Source: Bradyrhizobium betae
Lineage (GTDB): Bacteria > Pseudomonadota > Alphaproteobacteria > Rhizobiales > Xanthobacteraceae
Length of the DNA stretch: 64,000 nucleotides
Assembly: GCF_004123905.1 (NCBI RefSeq)
Contig: NZ_MZXW01000004.1
Location: forward strand, 186,001-250,000
Reading direction: 5' to 3'
Under the pieces are notes generated by a model. The model saw nothing but the letters and a program-made list of their open reading frames with translations. It had not been told where the DNA came from and made no database searches. A program made the translations under genes and the position numbers. Below, one piece after another: positions 17,953 to 27,104 of the stretch. The first letter of the stretch is position 1; each line of letters begins with the position of its first letter.

Positions 17953-18552
17953 TCAGACCTCCGTTTGGCTTCCGGTGTTGGCGGGCGAACTCTTTGGACT
18001 GCGGTCCTGGCGGAGCCAGAACGTGATGCAGAGGCCGATCAGCAGGACGGCGCCCAACAGGAAGAAGATGATGGATTGCTGCAACCAGGATATCGCCGGA
18101 ACCGTGACGCCCATCGCAAGGCCGAGGAACGCAATTTGCGGCGACAGAAGACTGACGCCTGCGAGGACGGTGCCGAGCGCAAGCAATGTGAGAAGAACAA
18201 GGCTGGTTGCCGGCGTCGGCAACAATTGCTGAACGCCTGACACCAGCATGATGTTCATCGCGACAAGGACGGCAACCCAGTGCAGCGCCTGGGTCCAGAT
18301 CAGTCGCCACCGGGCCTCTCTGCCATCGAGTTCCGGCCACTTGTTGATGACGCAGACGACGCCAATGGCGAGCGCGAGAAACTCCCAATAGCCAACGAGA
18401 GGCTGGTGCGAGGCGTTGGTATAGGCGACGCCCGCGACAGCAAGCACCAGTGCAATGATGTAGGGAAGTTGCTGCCACAGAAAATGTGTCATCCCCGAAT
18501 GCGCAGGGGATGGCTCCATTCCATCGTTCCGTTCGGCTCCAATCTCGCTCAT
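17953..18552 (-). CDS. Uncharacterised multi-pass membrane protein
   Basis: A 199-residue protein with about six hydrophobic segments (IIALVLAVAGVAYT, FLALAIGVVCVI, WVAVLVAMNIMLVSG, LVLLTLLALGTVLAG, FLGLAMGVTVPA and IIFFLLGAVLLIGLCITF). The N-terminus is polar and the C-terminus basic. I do not recognise a named family. It overlaps the AI-2E-type permease gene by ATGA, so the two are co-translated and it may be a partner of that transporter. DUF992 follows immediately. Confidence 0.75.
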   Translation of the reverse strand: MSEIGAERNDGMEPSPAHSGMTHFLWQQLPYIIALVLAVAGVAYTNASHQPLVGYWEFLALAIGVVCVINKWPELDGREARWRLIWTQALHWVAVLVAMNIMLVSGVQQLLPTPATSLVLLTLLALGTVLAGVSLLSPQIAFLGLAMGVTVPAISWLQQSIIFFLLGAVLLIGLCITFWLRQDRSPKSSPANTGSQTEV

Positions 18553-19679
18553 GGCACACCCATTTGCGACGGTTCCTTGTTGAACACCCGCCCGCGGTCA
18601 TCGCCGAGATAATCCTCGACGTAGAATCTGATGATGGCGACCCGGCCGACGGCGACCAGTGGCATAGCGAGCGCGATGCCCATCACGCCGAACATCGCGC
18701 CCAAGAGCACGATCGCGACCAACGTCCATGCGGGAGGAATTTCGACCGCCTGGCGCTGGATCAGCGGACCGATCACATAGCCCTCGATCGATTGAATGAT
18801 CGTGTAGACGACGACGGCCCAGATCAGCAGCGATCCGCCCAGTGGCATCGCGACGAGTGCGATCGGGATTGCGGCAAGGATCGGCCCAAGATACGGGACG
18901 AAGTTCGACAGACCCGCCTGCAAACCAAGCACGAAGGGACCAGGTAGCCCGATTAAATAGAGCGCGACCCAGACGCACAGCGTCATCAGGATGATGCGGA
19001 TCAGTTGTCCCACGAACCACAGCCGCAGCACGCCCCCCATCTCGTCCATCACCCCGCGTGTCCGAGCGCGATATGTTGGTCTGGCGAGCATGACGAGGCT
19101 GTCTCGGTGGCTCGAGGGATCAAAGGCAAAGAGGATACCGAGGAATACGATCACCAGCATGCCGGCCAGAAAGCTGGACGCTCCGCCAAGGACGAGCTGA
19201 GCGTGGCTGAAGAAGCGGCCTTGGTCAGAGACCAGCCATTGTGCAAAATCCCGGCCCCATTCTGGACCGAGCAGATCGACGCCGTAACTCAGAAGATGCT
19301 GCTGCAGGATATCGAACTGGGCGTCCATGACTTTCAGCAAGAGGCGCGTTTGCTCCGGAAGCTTGCCGGCTCCCCAGACGAGACCAAGTCCGACCGCGGC
19401 AGTGAGCAGCAGCAGCACGAATGTCAGCCGCCACACGCGATTGAGGCGAACGACGGGCGCCATCGCCCTCGCCGCGGCATCCAGAAAAGCCGCAAACAGC
19501 ACGCCCGCGAAGATGATCAGGAGGCTCGATATCGTTTGCCACACCAGAAAGAGGGCAACGCATATGACGAGCAAGGCAAGGCCCGTTGCGAGAAAGCCGC
19601 GAGGCCCGTAGGCCACGGCTGGAGCTTCGCTGATCGCGTTCTCGCGAATTTGCTGTTGTCCTGTGCTCACTTCGCTCAT
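18549..19679 (-). CDS. AI-2E family (PerM-like) permease
   Basis: A 376-residue membrane protein with about eight segments. Family hallmarks are the N-terminal helix pair, LPGPFVLGLQAGLSNFVPYL and LGPILAAIPIALVAM near the middle, then VVYTIIQSIEGYVIGPLIQR and ALAMPLVAV at the end. Family members include TqsA (autoinducer-2 export) and alkali/sodium efflux permeases such as the halophile UPF0118 proteins, so the substrate cannot be assigned. It is first in a - strand group with the membrane protein and DUF992. Confidence 0.9.
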   Translation of the reverse strand: MSEVSTGQQQIRENAISEAPAVAYGPRGFLATGLALLVICVALFLVWQTISSLLIIFAGVLFAAFLDAAARAMAPVVRLNRVWRLTFVLLLLTAAVGLGLVWGAGKLPEQTRLLLKVMDAQFDILQQHLLSYGVDLLGPEWGRDFAQWLVSDQGRFFSHAQLVLGGASSFLAGMLVIVFLGILFAFDPSSHRDSLVMLARPTYRARTRGVMDEMGGVLRLWFVGQLIRIILMTLCVWVALYLIGLPGPFVLGLQAGLSNFVPYLGPILAAIPIALVAMPLGGSLLIWAVVVYTIIQSIEGYVIGPLIQRQAVEIPPAWTLVAIVLLGAMFGVMGIALAMPLVAVGRVAIIRFYVEDYLGDDRGRVFNKEPSQMGVP

Positions 19680-19719
19680 CGGTTAACTCGGGAATTGCAA
19701 GAAGCCGTCGAGTCCGGGC

Positions 19720-19959
19720 CTAGGTACGAACGCGGCGGCTGCCAAAGTGAGGATGCGAGCCGCCGCGATGGCGCCAGTAGCGATGCTTGGTCGGGTTCGT
19801 ATTGGTATTTGGTTTAGCGGCATCGGTCGCAGGTGTTGCAGCGGCAGGTTTTGGCGCGGATGTGGCCGGATCGGTCGACTGCGTTTGGGAGGAGGTTGGT
19901 TGCGCAGTCGCGATCGACGCGGCTAGAACCAGAGCGCCGCAAACGATACGGATATTCAT
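19720..19959 (-). CDS. Small exported Ala/Pro/Thr-rich protein
   Basis: A 79-residue protein with a Sec signal (NIRIVCGALVLAASIATAQP). A low-complexity Ser/Thr/Ala/Pro section with TNTNPTKH follows, then a basic/His tail (HRYWRHRGGSHPHFGSRR). I take the ATG at 19959 because GGAGGCGAAC places a Shine-Dalgarno five to six bases upstream; an ATG four codons earlier contains that site. Similar His/Arg-tailed secreted proteins are frequent and uncharacterised in Bradyrhizobium-like genomes. The tail could bind metal, which is speculation. Confidence 0.55.
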   Translation of the reverse strand: MNIRIVCGALVLAASIATAQPTSSQTQSTDPATSAPKPAAATPATDAAKPNTNTNPTKHRYWRHRGGSHPHFGSRRVRT

Positions 19960-19986
19960 GTTCGCCTCCATTCGACCAATAAGGAT

Positions 19987-21426
19987 TCAAATCGAGATAG
20001 CACCGACGGCCAGCGCATAGACGCCGGTACAAGCTGCGAGCGCGATCACGGTGAAGATGATCGCCTCGAACGGCTTGAAGACGGTCTCCTTGCGTTCGCG
20101 CTTGGCGAGGAAAAACAGAAACGTTCCCGGTGCGTAAAGGATCGACGACAGCAGAAGGAACGTGGGGCCCCCCGCGTAGATCATGGCCAAGGCGTAGAAC
20201 GTTGCGATCGCCGAGCGGATCCCGTCGACGCTACGGGCGCGTTCGCCGGCGTGATATGAGTTGCCGAGATAAGCCAGCTTGAGGCCGTAGGCTGCGACCA
20301 GGAAGTACGGAATCAGCGTCATCGCGCTTGTCATCTTCAAGGCGAGCGTGAATGCATACTCGGCGAACCAGGTGACGAGAAGGAACGCCTGGATAACCCA
20401 GTTGGTGAGCCAGAGCGCGCCGACGGGAACCTGGTGGGCGTTAACCCGCGCGAGAAAGGATGGCATCGTGCGGTTGACCGCGGCGGAGTGTAGAACCTCG
20501 GCCGCCAGCAGCGACCATGACAGGTAGTTGCCAAGAATCGAGATCAGCAGCGCCACGCTGATGAAGATGCCACCCCAACGCCCGACCATCGCTTCCATGA
20601 CACCGGCCATCGACGGTGTTGGGAGGCCCGAGAGCTCCTGTCGCGTAAGGACGCCGTAGGACAACAGCGTCACCAGAACAAGAAGGCAGAGAACCGACAG
20701 GAAGCCGGCAACGGTCGCGAACCCGATATGGGAGCGGTCCCTGGCGTCGCGCGAGTACACGCTCGCCCCCTCAATTCCGACGAAGACGAAGACGGTGAGC
20801 AGCATGGTGCTCCGGACCTGCCCGGATATCGCTGCCGCGCTCGGCTGCTCCGTTCCCCAGAAATTCCGGGAGATCAGGTCGGGATCGAGGACGACGAATG
20901 CCACGCCGATGAAAAGCAGAATCGGGATGATCTTGGCGTAGGTCGCAATCGTATTGAGGGTGGCGGCTCCCTTGATGCCTCGCAGCACCAGGAAATGAAC
21001 GCCCCAGAGCAGGAGGGATGCCGATGCGATGGCCGCCGGCGTCGTGCCGTCGCCGAAGACGGGAAAGAACTGTCCGATTGTCGCCTTGATCAGAATGAGG
21101 CAGGCTACATCGGCGAGGCAACATCCGATCCAATAGCCGGCCGCCGAAGCAAAGCCGATATAGTCTCCGAACCCTGCCTTGGCGTAGGCGTAGATGCCCG
21201 TATCCAGGTCCGGCCTACGATGAGACAGCGTCTGGAAAACGAAGGCAAGCATAAGCATGCCGGTGCCCGCGATAATCCAAGCGATCAACGTTCCGAGCAC
21301 CCCGGTGACGCGTCCGAACGATGCAGGCAACGCGAAGATGCCGGAACCAACCATCGATCCGACCACGAGCGAGACGAGCGCGCTGCGCGAAAGCTTCTGG
21401 TCGACCTCGTTCGACGAAGGAGCCAT
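19987..21426 (-). CDS. APC-family amino acid antiporter (arginine/ornithine type)
   Basis: A 479-residue protein with 12-13 membrane segments and the APC N-terminal signature [20 protein letters not shown]. It continues with FQTLSHRRPDLDTGIYAYAK and [20 protein letters not shown]. These match the arginine:ornithine/basic amino acid antiporter branch (ArcD/AdiC-like). A paralogue with the same landmarks lies at 32667, beside arginine deiminase. Here there is no adjacent catabolic gene, so the substrate is less certain (arginine, ornithine, agmatine or another basic amino acid). Confidence 0.88.
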   Translation of the reverse strand: MAPSSNEVDQKLSRSALVSLVVGSMVGSGIFALPASFGRVTGVLGTLIAWIIAGTGMLMLAFVFQTLSHRRPDLDTGIYAYAKAGFGDYIGFASAAGYWIGCCLADVACLILIKATIGQFFPVFGDGTTPAAIASASLLLWGVHFLVLRGIKGAATLNTIATYAKIIPILLFIGVAFVVLDPDLISRNFWGTEQPSAAAISGQVRSTMLLTVFVFVGIEGASVYSRDARDRSHIGFATVAGFLSVLCLLVLVTLLSYGVLTRQELSGLPTPSMAGVMEAMVGRWGGIFISVALLISILGNYLSWSLLAAEVLHSAAVNRTMPSFLARVNAHQVPVGALWLTNWVIQAFLLVTWFAEYAFTLALKMTSAMTLIPYFLVAAYGLKLAYLGNSYHAGERARSVDGIRSAIATFYALAMIYAGGPTFLLLSSILYAPGTFLFFLAKRERKETVFKPFEAIIFTVIALAACTGVYALAVGAISI

Positions 21427-21603
21427 GACGAGAATGGCTTTCCAACCGGAGATGAGGCGGCCGCGGCGGTTGAATTTGAGCGGGATAGGACGGCCACCCC
21501 TCGCGCGACACTAGAGGCGGCTTTCCCCTCGGGACATCAGGGTTTCTCTGTAGAGGGCAAGGCAGGAAATCGGCCGACCGGCGTCTACGGCGCCTGCCTG
21601 ACG

Positions 21604-21825
21604 TCAGTGGGACGGAGGCTGCGCGTCCTTATGGCGATTTGCCGGTTCGGGCGCCGCGGCGTACGCGATCAATACGAAGCTTGTTCGGCAGAGCTCGCCG
21701 GCCTTTGCGAGTTCCACCGCGATACGCTTGGCGTGCAGGACGGCAGCTTCCTGGTTCGCGTAATCATATCCCATCCCGTCCCGACAGAGGCCGTATTTGT
21801 CGACGATATGAAAGAAGTAGCGCAT
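21604..21825 (-). CDS. DUF6894-like small cytosolic protein
   Basis: About 73 residues from the ATG at 21825: MRYFFHIVDKYGLCRDGMGY, then ANQEAAVLHAKRIAVELAKA. This 'MxRYFFHxxD...D..G.E...' pattern is a very common small Rhizobiales family of unknown function (DUF6894). The longer in-frame start adds a non-conserved 14-residue leader, so I exclude it. It is isolated, with the APC transporter downstream on the same strand. Confidence 0.75.
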   Translation of the reverse strand: MRYFFHIVDKYGLCRDGMGYDYANQEAAVLHAKRIAVELAKAGELCRTSFVLIAYAAAPEPANRHKDAQPPSH

Positions 21826-22060
21826 GCGGACGGAGTAGGCCGGTGCGCTGCCGGCTTCCAGTGACAAGCGTGTAAGAATCTAAGCAAAAGGGATAAGGAG
21901 CGCCGGTCGACTCCCGCATCGGGTTTCAGCAAGCCGAGGGTCCGCGTCGCGCGAGATAGGGTAACGTATCCTCCTGCACTCGGGTGATCATCCGATGTTC
22001 CCGCCAGAGCCGGATCACTAGCTTGCCTTCTTCCTGCGAACGAACGCGAGGAGGCAGGCA

Positions 22061-22771
22061 ATGTCGAACTATGATCCGAACGCGACCGTCCCAGAAACCG
22101 TTGGCAACTCGCTGGCGATAGACGCGGGATTGCGCACATACATGCTGCGCATTTACAACTATATGGCTGCGGGCGTCGGCCTGACGGCCGTTGTTGCCTG
22201 GCTGACCTATCAGCTGATGGGTCCCGCGTTGCTTCAGAGCCCACTGATGTGGGTATTCATTCTGGCACCGCTCGGGCTGGTGTTTTTCATTGGGGCGCGC
22301 ATCAATACTTTGTCAGCGGAAACGGCGCGGCTGTTGTTCTTTGTCTATGCCGCGTTGGTCGGCGTCTCGCTCTCGACGCTGCTGCACATCTACACCAGTG
22401 CCTCGATCACGCGCGTCTTCTTTATCGCGTCGGCAATGTTCGGGGCACTCAGCGTCTTCGGCTACTCCACCGGGCGCGATCTGTCCGGGGTCGGCAGATT
22501 CCTGTTCATGGGCCTGATCGGCATCATCGTTGCAAGCCTGGTCAACCTCTTCTTGAGGTCGACGGGACTCGATTGGTTGATCTCGATTATCGGGGTGGGT
22601 GTCTTTGCAGGACTCACGGCCTACGACACGCAGCGCATCAAGGCGATGTATGACGGCAGGGACGACGAGACCACGGCAGGTCGCAAGTCCGTGATCGCGG
22701 CGCTGTCGCTCTACCTCAATTTCCTCAATCTGTTCTTGATGCTGCTGCGCCTGTTGGGCGGTCGACGTTAG
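22061..22771 (+). CDS. Bax inhibitor-1/YccA family membrane protein
   Basis: A 236-residue protein with seven hydrophobic segments. Landmarks are YNYMAAGVGLTAVVAWLTYQ, PLMWVFILAPLGLVFFIG, SAMFGALSVFGYSTGRDLSG and ISIIGVGVFAGLTAYDTQRI, closing with SLYLNFLNLFLMLLRLLGG. These are the standard BI-1 (UPF0005) features, including the C-terminal Asp pair region. Bacterial BI-1 proteins are proton-sensitive cation channels or protease-interacting proteins (YccA/FtsH). A GAGGAGG Shine-Dalgarno sits seven bases before the ATG. The 3' end overlaps the convergent DUF1269 gene by 47 bases. Confidence 0.93.
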   Translation: MSNYDPNATVPETVGNSLAIDAGLRTYMLRIYNYMAAGVGLTAVVAWLTYQLMGPALLQSPLMWVFILAPLGLVFFIGARINTLSAETARLLFFVYAALVGVSLSTLLHIYTSASITRVFFIASAMFGALSVFGYSTGRDLSGVGRFLFMGLIGIIVASLVNLFLRSTGLDWLISIIGVGVFAGLTAYDTQRIKAMYDGRDDETTAGRKSVIAALSLYLNFLNLFLMLLRLLGGRR

Positions 22772-23279
22772 GCGGCTCAGCCGCCGGTTGCTCCGCTGTG
22801 CTGGCGAGCGCGTCGCGCAAGATCTTCTCCTTGGTCTCGTCCAGGGACGTTTTCAGCACGACCCCGCCGGCGTCCTTGATCTCCTTGAGGACCTTGTCGG
22901 CTGTCATGTGCTTGATCAGGACGAAAAGCGCTGCGTTGCCGGGGTGGAGCGATGCCGAAAGCTCCTTCACGAACGAGTCGTTGATGCCGAAATCGGACAA
23001 GGCGCCTCCCAGCGCCCCGGACGCGGCCCCGAGCGCCACACCGATGATCGGGTTGAGGAAGAGTACGCCGATCAGAAGCCCCCAGAAGCTCCCGGTGATC
23101 GCGCCCGTCGCCGTGGTGTTGACGAGCTGGTTGAGCTTGACGCTGCCGGTCTCGGTCTTCACAGCGATGACGGCATCGCCGATGGCGATCAGATACTCCT
23201 TTTGCAACTTGAGCAGCCGTTGGCGGACGTCCTCGGCCTTCGCCTCATTCGGGTACACGATCGCGATCAGATCAGACAT
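22725..23279 (-). CDS. DUF1269-family membrane protein
   Basis: A 184-residue protein starting at the ATG 23279 behind AGGAGG (rev). It begins MSDLIAIVYPNEAKAEDVRQ, then KLQKEYLIAIGDAVIAV, a Gly-rich double membrane hairpin (GAITGSFWGLLIGVLFLNPI with VALGAASGALGGALSDFGI), and a cytosolic tail. DUF1269 proteins occur in many proteobacteria and are often induced under osmotic or other stress; activity is unknown. The C-terminus (PPNVDRPTGAAASRTD) is encoded antisense to the end of the BI-1 gene, giving convergent overlap. Confidence 0.88.
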   Translation of the reverse strand: MSDLIAIVYPNEAKAEDVRQRLLKLQKEYLIAIGDAVIAVKTETGSVKLNQLVNTTATGAITGSFWGLLIGVLFLNPIIGVALGAASGALGGALSDFGINDSFVKELSASLHPGNAALFVLIKHMTADKVLKEIKDAGGVVLKTSLDETKEKILRDALASTAEQPAAEPPNVDRPTGAAASRTD

Positions 23280-23475
23280 GGAGACCTCCTGAGGCTTTCT
23301 GTTGGGGCGCCACCACTCAGGAGGACGGATCCCGACTGCGCGGTGCGGGACCAAGACTAGACGGTGGGCCGCTGGCCTGGCATCCGAGGAAACCCTCAGG
23401 CGCGCGAAGAATGTTCCGGACCTGTCAGGGAGCGAAACCTTCGATCATCTCGTTCCGCCCCAGTGCCCTGGGCAT

Positions 23476-25248
23476 TTAGTTGCCGGCGAACATCAACGCG
23501 GTGAGCATCAATGCGACGAGCAGGAGGGATATGCCGGCCGCCGACCATTGGCGAAGAACGTCGTCACTCCTTTCAACGAGGCTGCCGAATCCGATACAGG
23601 CGCGCCGGAAGGGGCCTATCAGGCCCATCAGCGTCTTCCAGGGTGCCGAAAAAGCCATAGGATGCGGCCAGGGACTGAGCAGGATCGCGAGTGCCGCACC
23701 TCCGAGCACGGTTACGAGCAATTTGACGAGTGCTTCGACGCCGAACAGTTTCAATGCCGCGGCATACGGGATCGGCAAATACGGCTCCCATGGCAGCAGG
23801 CCAAGCAATAAGGAACAGAGCGCCAGGACAAGCGCCGCCACCTCGCAGCTGCGCCGCGTCGAACCGGTGAGGACGATCGGCCGATCCGTAGGCCCGAGCG
23901 CATGAGCCAGAACCAGCACGACATAGGCGCTCGTGAACATTCCGCCGGCCTGGAGCACGACGGCCCACCACCATTGTCCCGTTTTCGTCGTCTCCTGGAG
24001 CAACAACTCCTTCGCAAGCGCCGCTCCGCCCGGTTGAACGCCCATCAGCGCGAAGCCGCCTATTGCGAATGCCAAGACGCTCAAGGGCAGGACGTGTGCA
24101 ACGCCCTGCAGCCCGGTGATGCGGTCATGGCCCAGCCCGGCGTAGATCGATCCGACTGCCAGGAACATCGCCGCCTTCGCGGTGGCGTGGGAGACCGCCT
24201 GAAGCAATCCGCCCGCAAGGGCTGGCCCATTCTCGAGTTGACTCGAGGCACTGAAGGCGAGCGGGAACATCAGGAACAGGTACCCGATCTGAGCCAATGT
24301 CGAATATGCGATGAGCAGCTTGAGGCGCTCCTGCCGCAGAGCGACGATGCTTCCGACCATGATCGCGCTGGCTCCTAGCGCTCCCAGAAATTGTGCTGCA
24401 GCAAAGCCGGGCAGGCCGGGAAGGACGTTGAACCAGAGTCGCAGGAGGATGAAGAAGGATCCCTTCACGACCAGGCCGGATAGAATCGCGCTCGCGGCCG
24501 CCGGTGCGCCGGCGTGGGCGGGCGGCAGCCAGAGGTGCAACGGAAAGAGCGCAGTCTTGGCGAGGAGGCCGGTCGTCATCAATGTCGCCGCAATAAGGGC
24601 TCCGGGCTCGACGGCGACGCGATGCGACAGCAGCACGATATCGAGCGTACCGTAGAGCCCATAGAGAAGGGCCGTGCCCAGCAGGTAGAGAACCGAGCCG
24701 AGCAACGCGAAAAGAAGATAGCGCAACGCTGCCTGAAGGGTATCCGCTCGGCCCTCGAGGGAGACCAGCGGCACCGCGGCGAACGTCAGCAATTCCAGGG
24801 CAACATAAAGGGTGAAGAGGTCTCCGCCGACGAAGACTGTGTTTAGCGCCGCCCAGATTGCCAGCAGCAGAACCCAGAATGCGAATGGTGCGCGCGCGTT
24901 CGCTGCTCTAGGGCGAAAATCTGTTGCGGCAAAAACGGCGACCGCGCAGATCACGATCGCCGTGGTCGCGAGCATGACTGCCGACAAGCCGTCCGCGCGA
25001 AGGGCCACCCCCAATGGTGGCGGCCAGGCACCGAGCAGGTAGACGAGGAGGCCGTCGTTCCCCGGCAAGGCCAGGAGAACAGCCGCGGCAATCGTCAACC
25101 CGACCGGCATGACCATGAAGGCAACCCGCCGAACGTAGCGGTCGCCGAGAGCGAACGCCAGCAGGACGCCTACGACCGGTACGGCGATCGACAGCACCAG
25201 CAGGACGCCGGCCGCGGTCGTCGTCAGGGGAGAGGCAGGGGCCAGCAT
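23476..25248 (-). CDS. mnhD: Mrp/Mnh-type Na+/H+ antiporter subunit D
   Basis: A 590-residue protein of the NuoN/MrpD proton-translocating family with about 14-16 membrane segments. Conserved pieces are PFAFWVLLLAIWAALNTVFV (Glu/Lys region), LTFAAVPLVSLEGRADTLQA, KTALFPLHLWLPPAHAGAPA (the TM7-8 Lys and His motif) and YSTLAQIGYLFLMFPLAFSA. It starts at 25248, sharing one base with the mnhC stop (TGATG). Longer in-frame starts lie inside mnhC and are not credible. It extends ~90 residues past the usual MrpD core with additional C-terminal helices. It is the only full antiporter-type subunit in the operon. Confidence 0.92.
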   Translation of the reverse strand: MLAPASPLTTTAAGVLLVLSIAVPVVGVLLAFALGDRYVRRVAFMVMPVGLTIAAAVLLALPGNDGLLVYLLGAWPPPLGVALRADGLSAVMLATTAIVICAVAVFAATDFRPRAANARAPFAFWVLLLAIWAALNTVFVGGDLFTLYVALELLTFAAVPLVSLEGRADTLQAALRYLLFALLGSVLYLLGTALLYGLYGTLDIVLLSHRVAVEPGALIAATLMTTGLLAKTALFPLHLWLPPAHAGAPAAASAILSGLVVKGSFFILLRLWFNVLPGLPGFAAAQFLGALGASAIMVGSIVALRQERLKLLIAYSTLAQIGYLFLMFPLAFSASSQLENGPALAGGLLQAVSHATAKAAMFLAVGSIYAGLGHDRITGLQGVAHVLPLSVLAFAIGGFALMGVQPGGAALAKELLLQETTKTGQWWWAVVLQAGGMFTSAYVVLVLAHALGPTDRPIVLTGSTRRSCEVAALVLALCSLLLGLLPWEPYLPIPYAAALKLFGVEALVKLLVTVLGGAALAILLSPWPHPMAFSAPWKTLMGLIGPFRRACIGFGSLVERSDDVLRQWSAAGISLLLVALMLTALMFAGN

Positions 25249-25589
25249 CAGCCACCAGACGGATCGGAGCGCGGGTTCGTCGGCGCGCGACTGCTGAGCG
25301 ACGTAGAGCCGGAGGCGTGGAACAACCGAAGCAACAAGGCAATTGCCAAGGCCGTCGCGGAAAACGCGACCACGACTCCCGTGATCACCAGCGCCTGGGG
25401 CACCGGATCGTTGCCAACACCCGCCGCAGCTCCCCGTCGCCCGACGATCCCGAACAGGAGAAACACTCCGCTGCCGAGCAGATTGAATGCGACGATCTTG
25501 CGTAACGGTTGCGGGTTGGTGATCAGGCCGTAAAGCCCAAGTCCGACCGCGGCGGCGGCACACAATCCGAACACCGATACGCTGCTCAT
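25248..25589 (-). CDS. mnhC: Mrp/Mnh-type antiporter subunit C (NuoK-like)
   Basis: A 113-residue three-helix NuoK/MrpC-type subunit. GLYGLITNPQPLRKIVAFNL, then LLGSGVFLLFGI and DPVPQALVITGVVVAFSATA carry the family motifs, including the conserved QAL[VI]IT segment. It overlaps the upstream DUF4040-MnhB gene by ATGA and the downstream mnhD by one base, so translation is coupled through the operon. Confidence 0.92.
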   Translation of the reverse strand: MSSVSVFGLCAAAAVGLGLYGLITNPQPLRKIVAFNLLGSGVFLLFGIVGRRGAAAGVGNDPVPQALVITGVVVAFSATALAIALLLRLFHASGSTSLSSRAPTNPRSDPSGG

Positions 25590-26530
25590 CGCGATGCATT
25601 CCTTTCAGGCGCGCCAGCGAGGAGGAGGGCGAGCGTCGCAGCGATTGTCAGGATCATCGCGACCTCGATGCCGAGAATGAGCGGTTTGGCGAACGCAACC
25701 GGATAGGCGAGGAAGGCCGCTCCGAAACAAAGCCCACCGAGGCCAACGACCAGAAACAGGCCCGGCCCGGCAACCAGGATAAGCCGTAGCCGTCGGCTGC
25801 TCACGGGTGGCGTATCCGCCAATCCGGCCATGGTGACGAGCAGCCACATGGATGCCAGAACTGCGCCGCCCTGAAAGGCTCCGCCGGGGTGATCGGCGCC
25901 TGTCCACAGCATGTAAATGCCGACAACAATGCCCGCGGGCGGTAAGAGGCGCGCGAGAAAGGCGAGAACGCCATTTGGATCGGCTTCGTGGCGTGGTCCC
26001 GGACGACCGCCCCAGGCGCGGTCCGGCGCGAGCGACCAGACACCGACGATGGCCAGGAGGAGCACGACCTTCTCGAGCATGGTGTCCATCCCGCGAAATG
26101 CCATGAGGACATTGGTGACCGGATTGGCCATTCCGGTCGCCCCGGCATTCGCGGCGACGGCCGGTGCCAGCGTTGGTGCCGGATCTGGCAGTAGCAGGAT
26201 CGCGACACCTAGCGCCGCCGCGACCGATGCCGACAGGATGGCTGCGATCAAATGCGTAAAGCGGTCGGGTCGTTCGGCTGCCGTGGCCTCGGCATCGCGC
26301 AACCGGGCAGCGGCTCCCAACAGCACGACGCCACCCAGTCCTCCGCCAATGGCCGCCTCCGTCAGTGCGACATCGACCGCGTCGAGACGGACCCAGATCA
26401 GCGCGACCAGGAGACCGTAGGCGACGAAGCCCACCGTTGCCGAATACGTCTCGGGGACGGCGATGGTCCAGATGGCGAGGCCCAGCACCACGGCGGCGAG
26501 TGCGACCTCGAAGACCGTTGCGATGCTCAT
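25586..26530 (-). CDS. mnhB: Fused DUF4040 + MnhB-type antiporter subunit
   Basis: A 314-residue protein using ATG 26530. Residues ~1-70 (FEVALAAVVLGLAIWTIAVP, then LIWVRLDAVDVALTEAAIGG) form a DUF4040 segment, which in typical MrpA proteins is the C-terminal membrane part. Residues ~140-310 form an MnhB domain (GIYMLWTGADHPGGAFQGGA and IEVAMILTIAATLALLLAGA). The GADxPGG(A/G)FQGG motif marks MnhB. It is coupled by ATGA to mnhG upstream and to mnhC downstream. The fusion would replace the missing MnhA C-terminus. Confidence 0.88.
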   Translation of the reverse strand: MSIATVFEVALAAVVLGLAIWTIAVPETYSATVGFVAYGLLVALIWVRLDAVDVALTEAAIGGGLGGVVLLGAAARLRDAEATAAERPDRFTHLIAAILSASVAAALGVAILLLPDPAPTLAPAVAANAGATGMANPVTNVLMAFRGMDTMLEKVVLLLAIVGVWSLAPDRAWGGRPGPRHEADPNGVLAFLARLLPPAGIVVGIYMLWTGADHPGGAFQGGAVLASMWLLVTMAGLADTPPVSSRRLRLILVAGPGLFLVVGLGGLCFGAAFLAYPVAFAKPLILGIEVAMILTIAATLALLLAGAPERNASR

Positions 26531-26817
26531 CTGGCCCCGCTTCGGCGCACCGTGCGCGCGATCAATTGCGAGACCGTGGCGCCGGCAAGAAGTGCGAACA
26601 TCCAGATGCTCATCAGCTTCAGCCCGTCGCGCAGGTCTCCTGCCTGGGGAAGCAACCCGAGCACGACGAATCCGAGGCCGAGATTGTCGGCCTTGGTCAG
26701 CGCGTGGAGGCGGGTCAGGGTGTCGGGGAAGCGAAGGAGGCCGACTGTGCCGGCCAGGAAGAAGAACGCGCCCGTCGAGACGCACGCGAGAGTCATGATG
26801 TCCCGCGCGAAGTTCAT
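26527..26817 (-). CDS. mnhG: Mrp/Mnh-type antiporter subunit G
   Basis: A 96-residue protein with three membrane helices. The diagnostic motif of MrpG is visible: GTVGLLRFPDTLTRLHALTK, then ADNLGLGFVVLGLL. It overlaps mnhF (upstream in transcription) and the DUF4040-MnhB gene by ATGA on both sides. It is part of the membrane-embedded antiporter complex that exchanges Na+ (or K+/Li+) for protons. Confidence 0.92.
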   Translation of the reverse strand: MNFARDIMTLACVSTGAFFFLAGTVGLLRFPDTLTRLHALTKADNLGLGFVVLGLLPQAGDLRDGLKLMSIWMFALLAGATVSQLIARTVRRSGAR

Positions 26818-27104
26818 TTGTCCTCCGCCGAACCGACCCCGTCGCTTTCGAGGCGGGACAGCCCCTTCTTGACGAACGCGATGGATGCGAAGGTGGCGAG
26901 CAGCGCCAGGATCAAGGCCACGTCGACTGCTGCCGGGACGCCTGTCACGGTGCCGAGCAACAGCAGCACCGCGATGCCCGCGGTACCGATCAGCTGCGCA
27001 GCCATCATCCGGTCGGCGTCGCCCGGACCGCGCAAGATCGACACCAGGCCGAGGGCCAGAAGCGCGAGGATCAAGCCGACGGCAGCGGTCAGGAATTCAG
27101 TCAT
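26814..27104 (-). CDS. mnhF: Mrp/Mnh-type antiporter subunit F
   Basis: A 96-residue three-helix subunit. GLILALLALGLVSILRGPGD followed by ADRMMAAQLIGTAGIAVLLL is the MrpF signature (RGP...DR..A...). The C-terminal DVALILALLATFASIAFVKK matches the family. The 5' end overlaps mnhE by eight bases and the 3' end overlaps mnhG by ATGA. Confidence 0.92.
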   Translation of the reverse strand: MTEFLTAAVGLILALLALGLVSILRGPGDADRMMAAQLIGTAGIAVLLLLGTVTGVPAAVDVALILALLATFASIAFVKKGLSRLESDGVGSAEDK

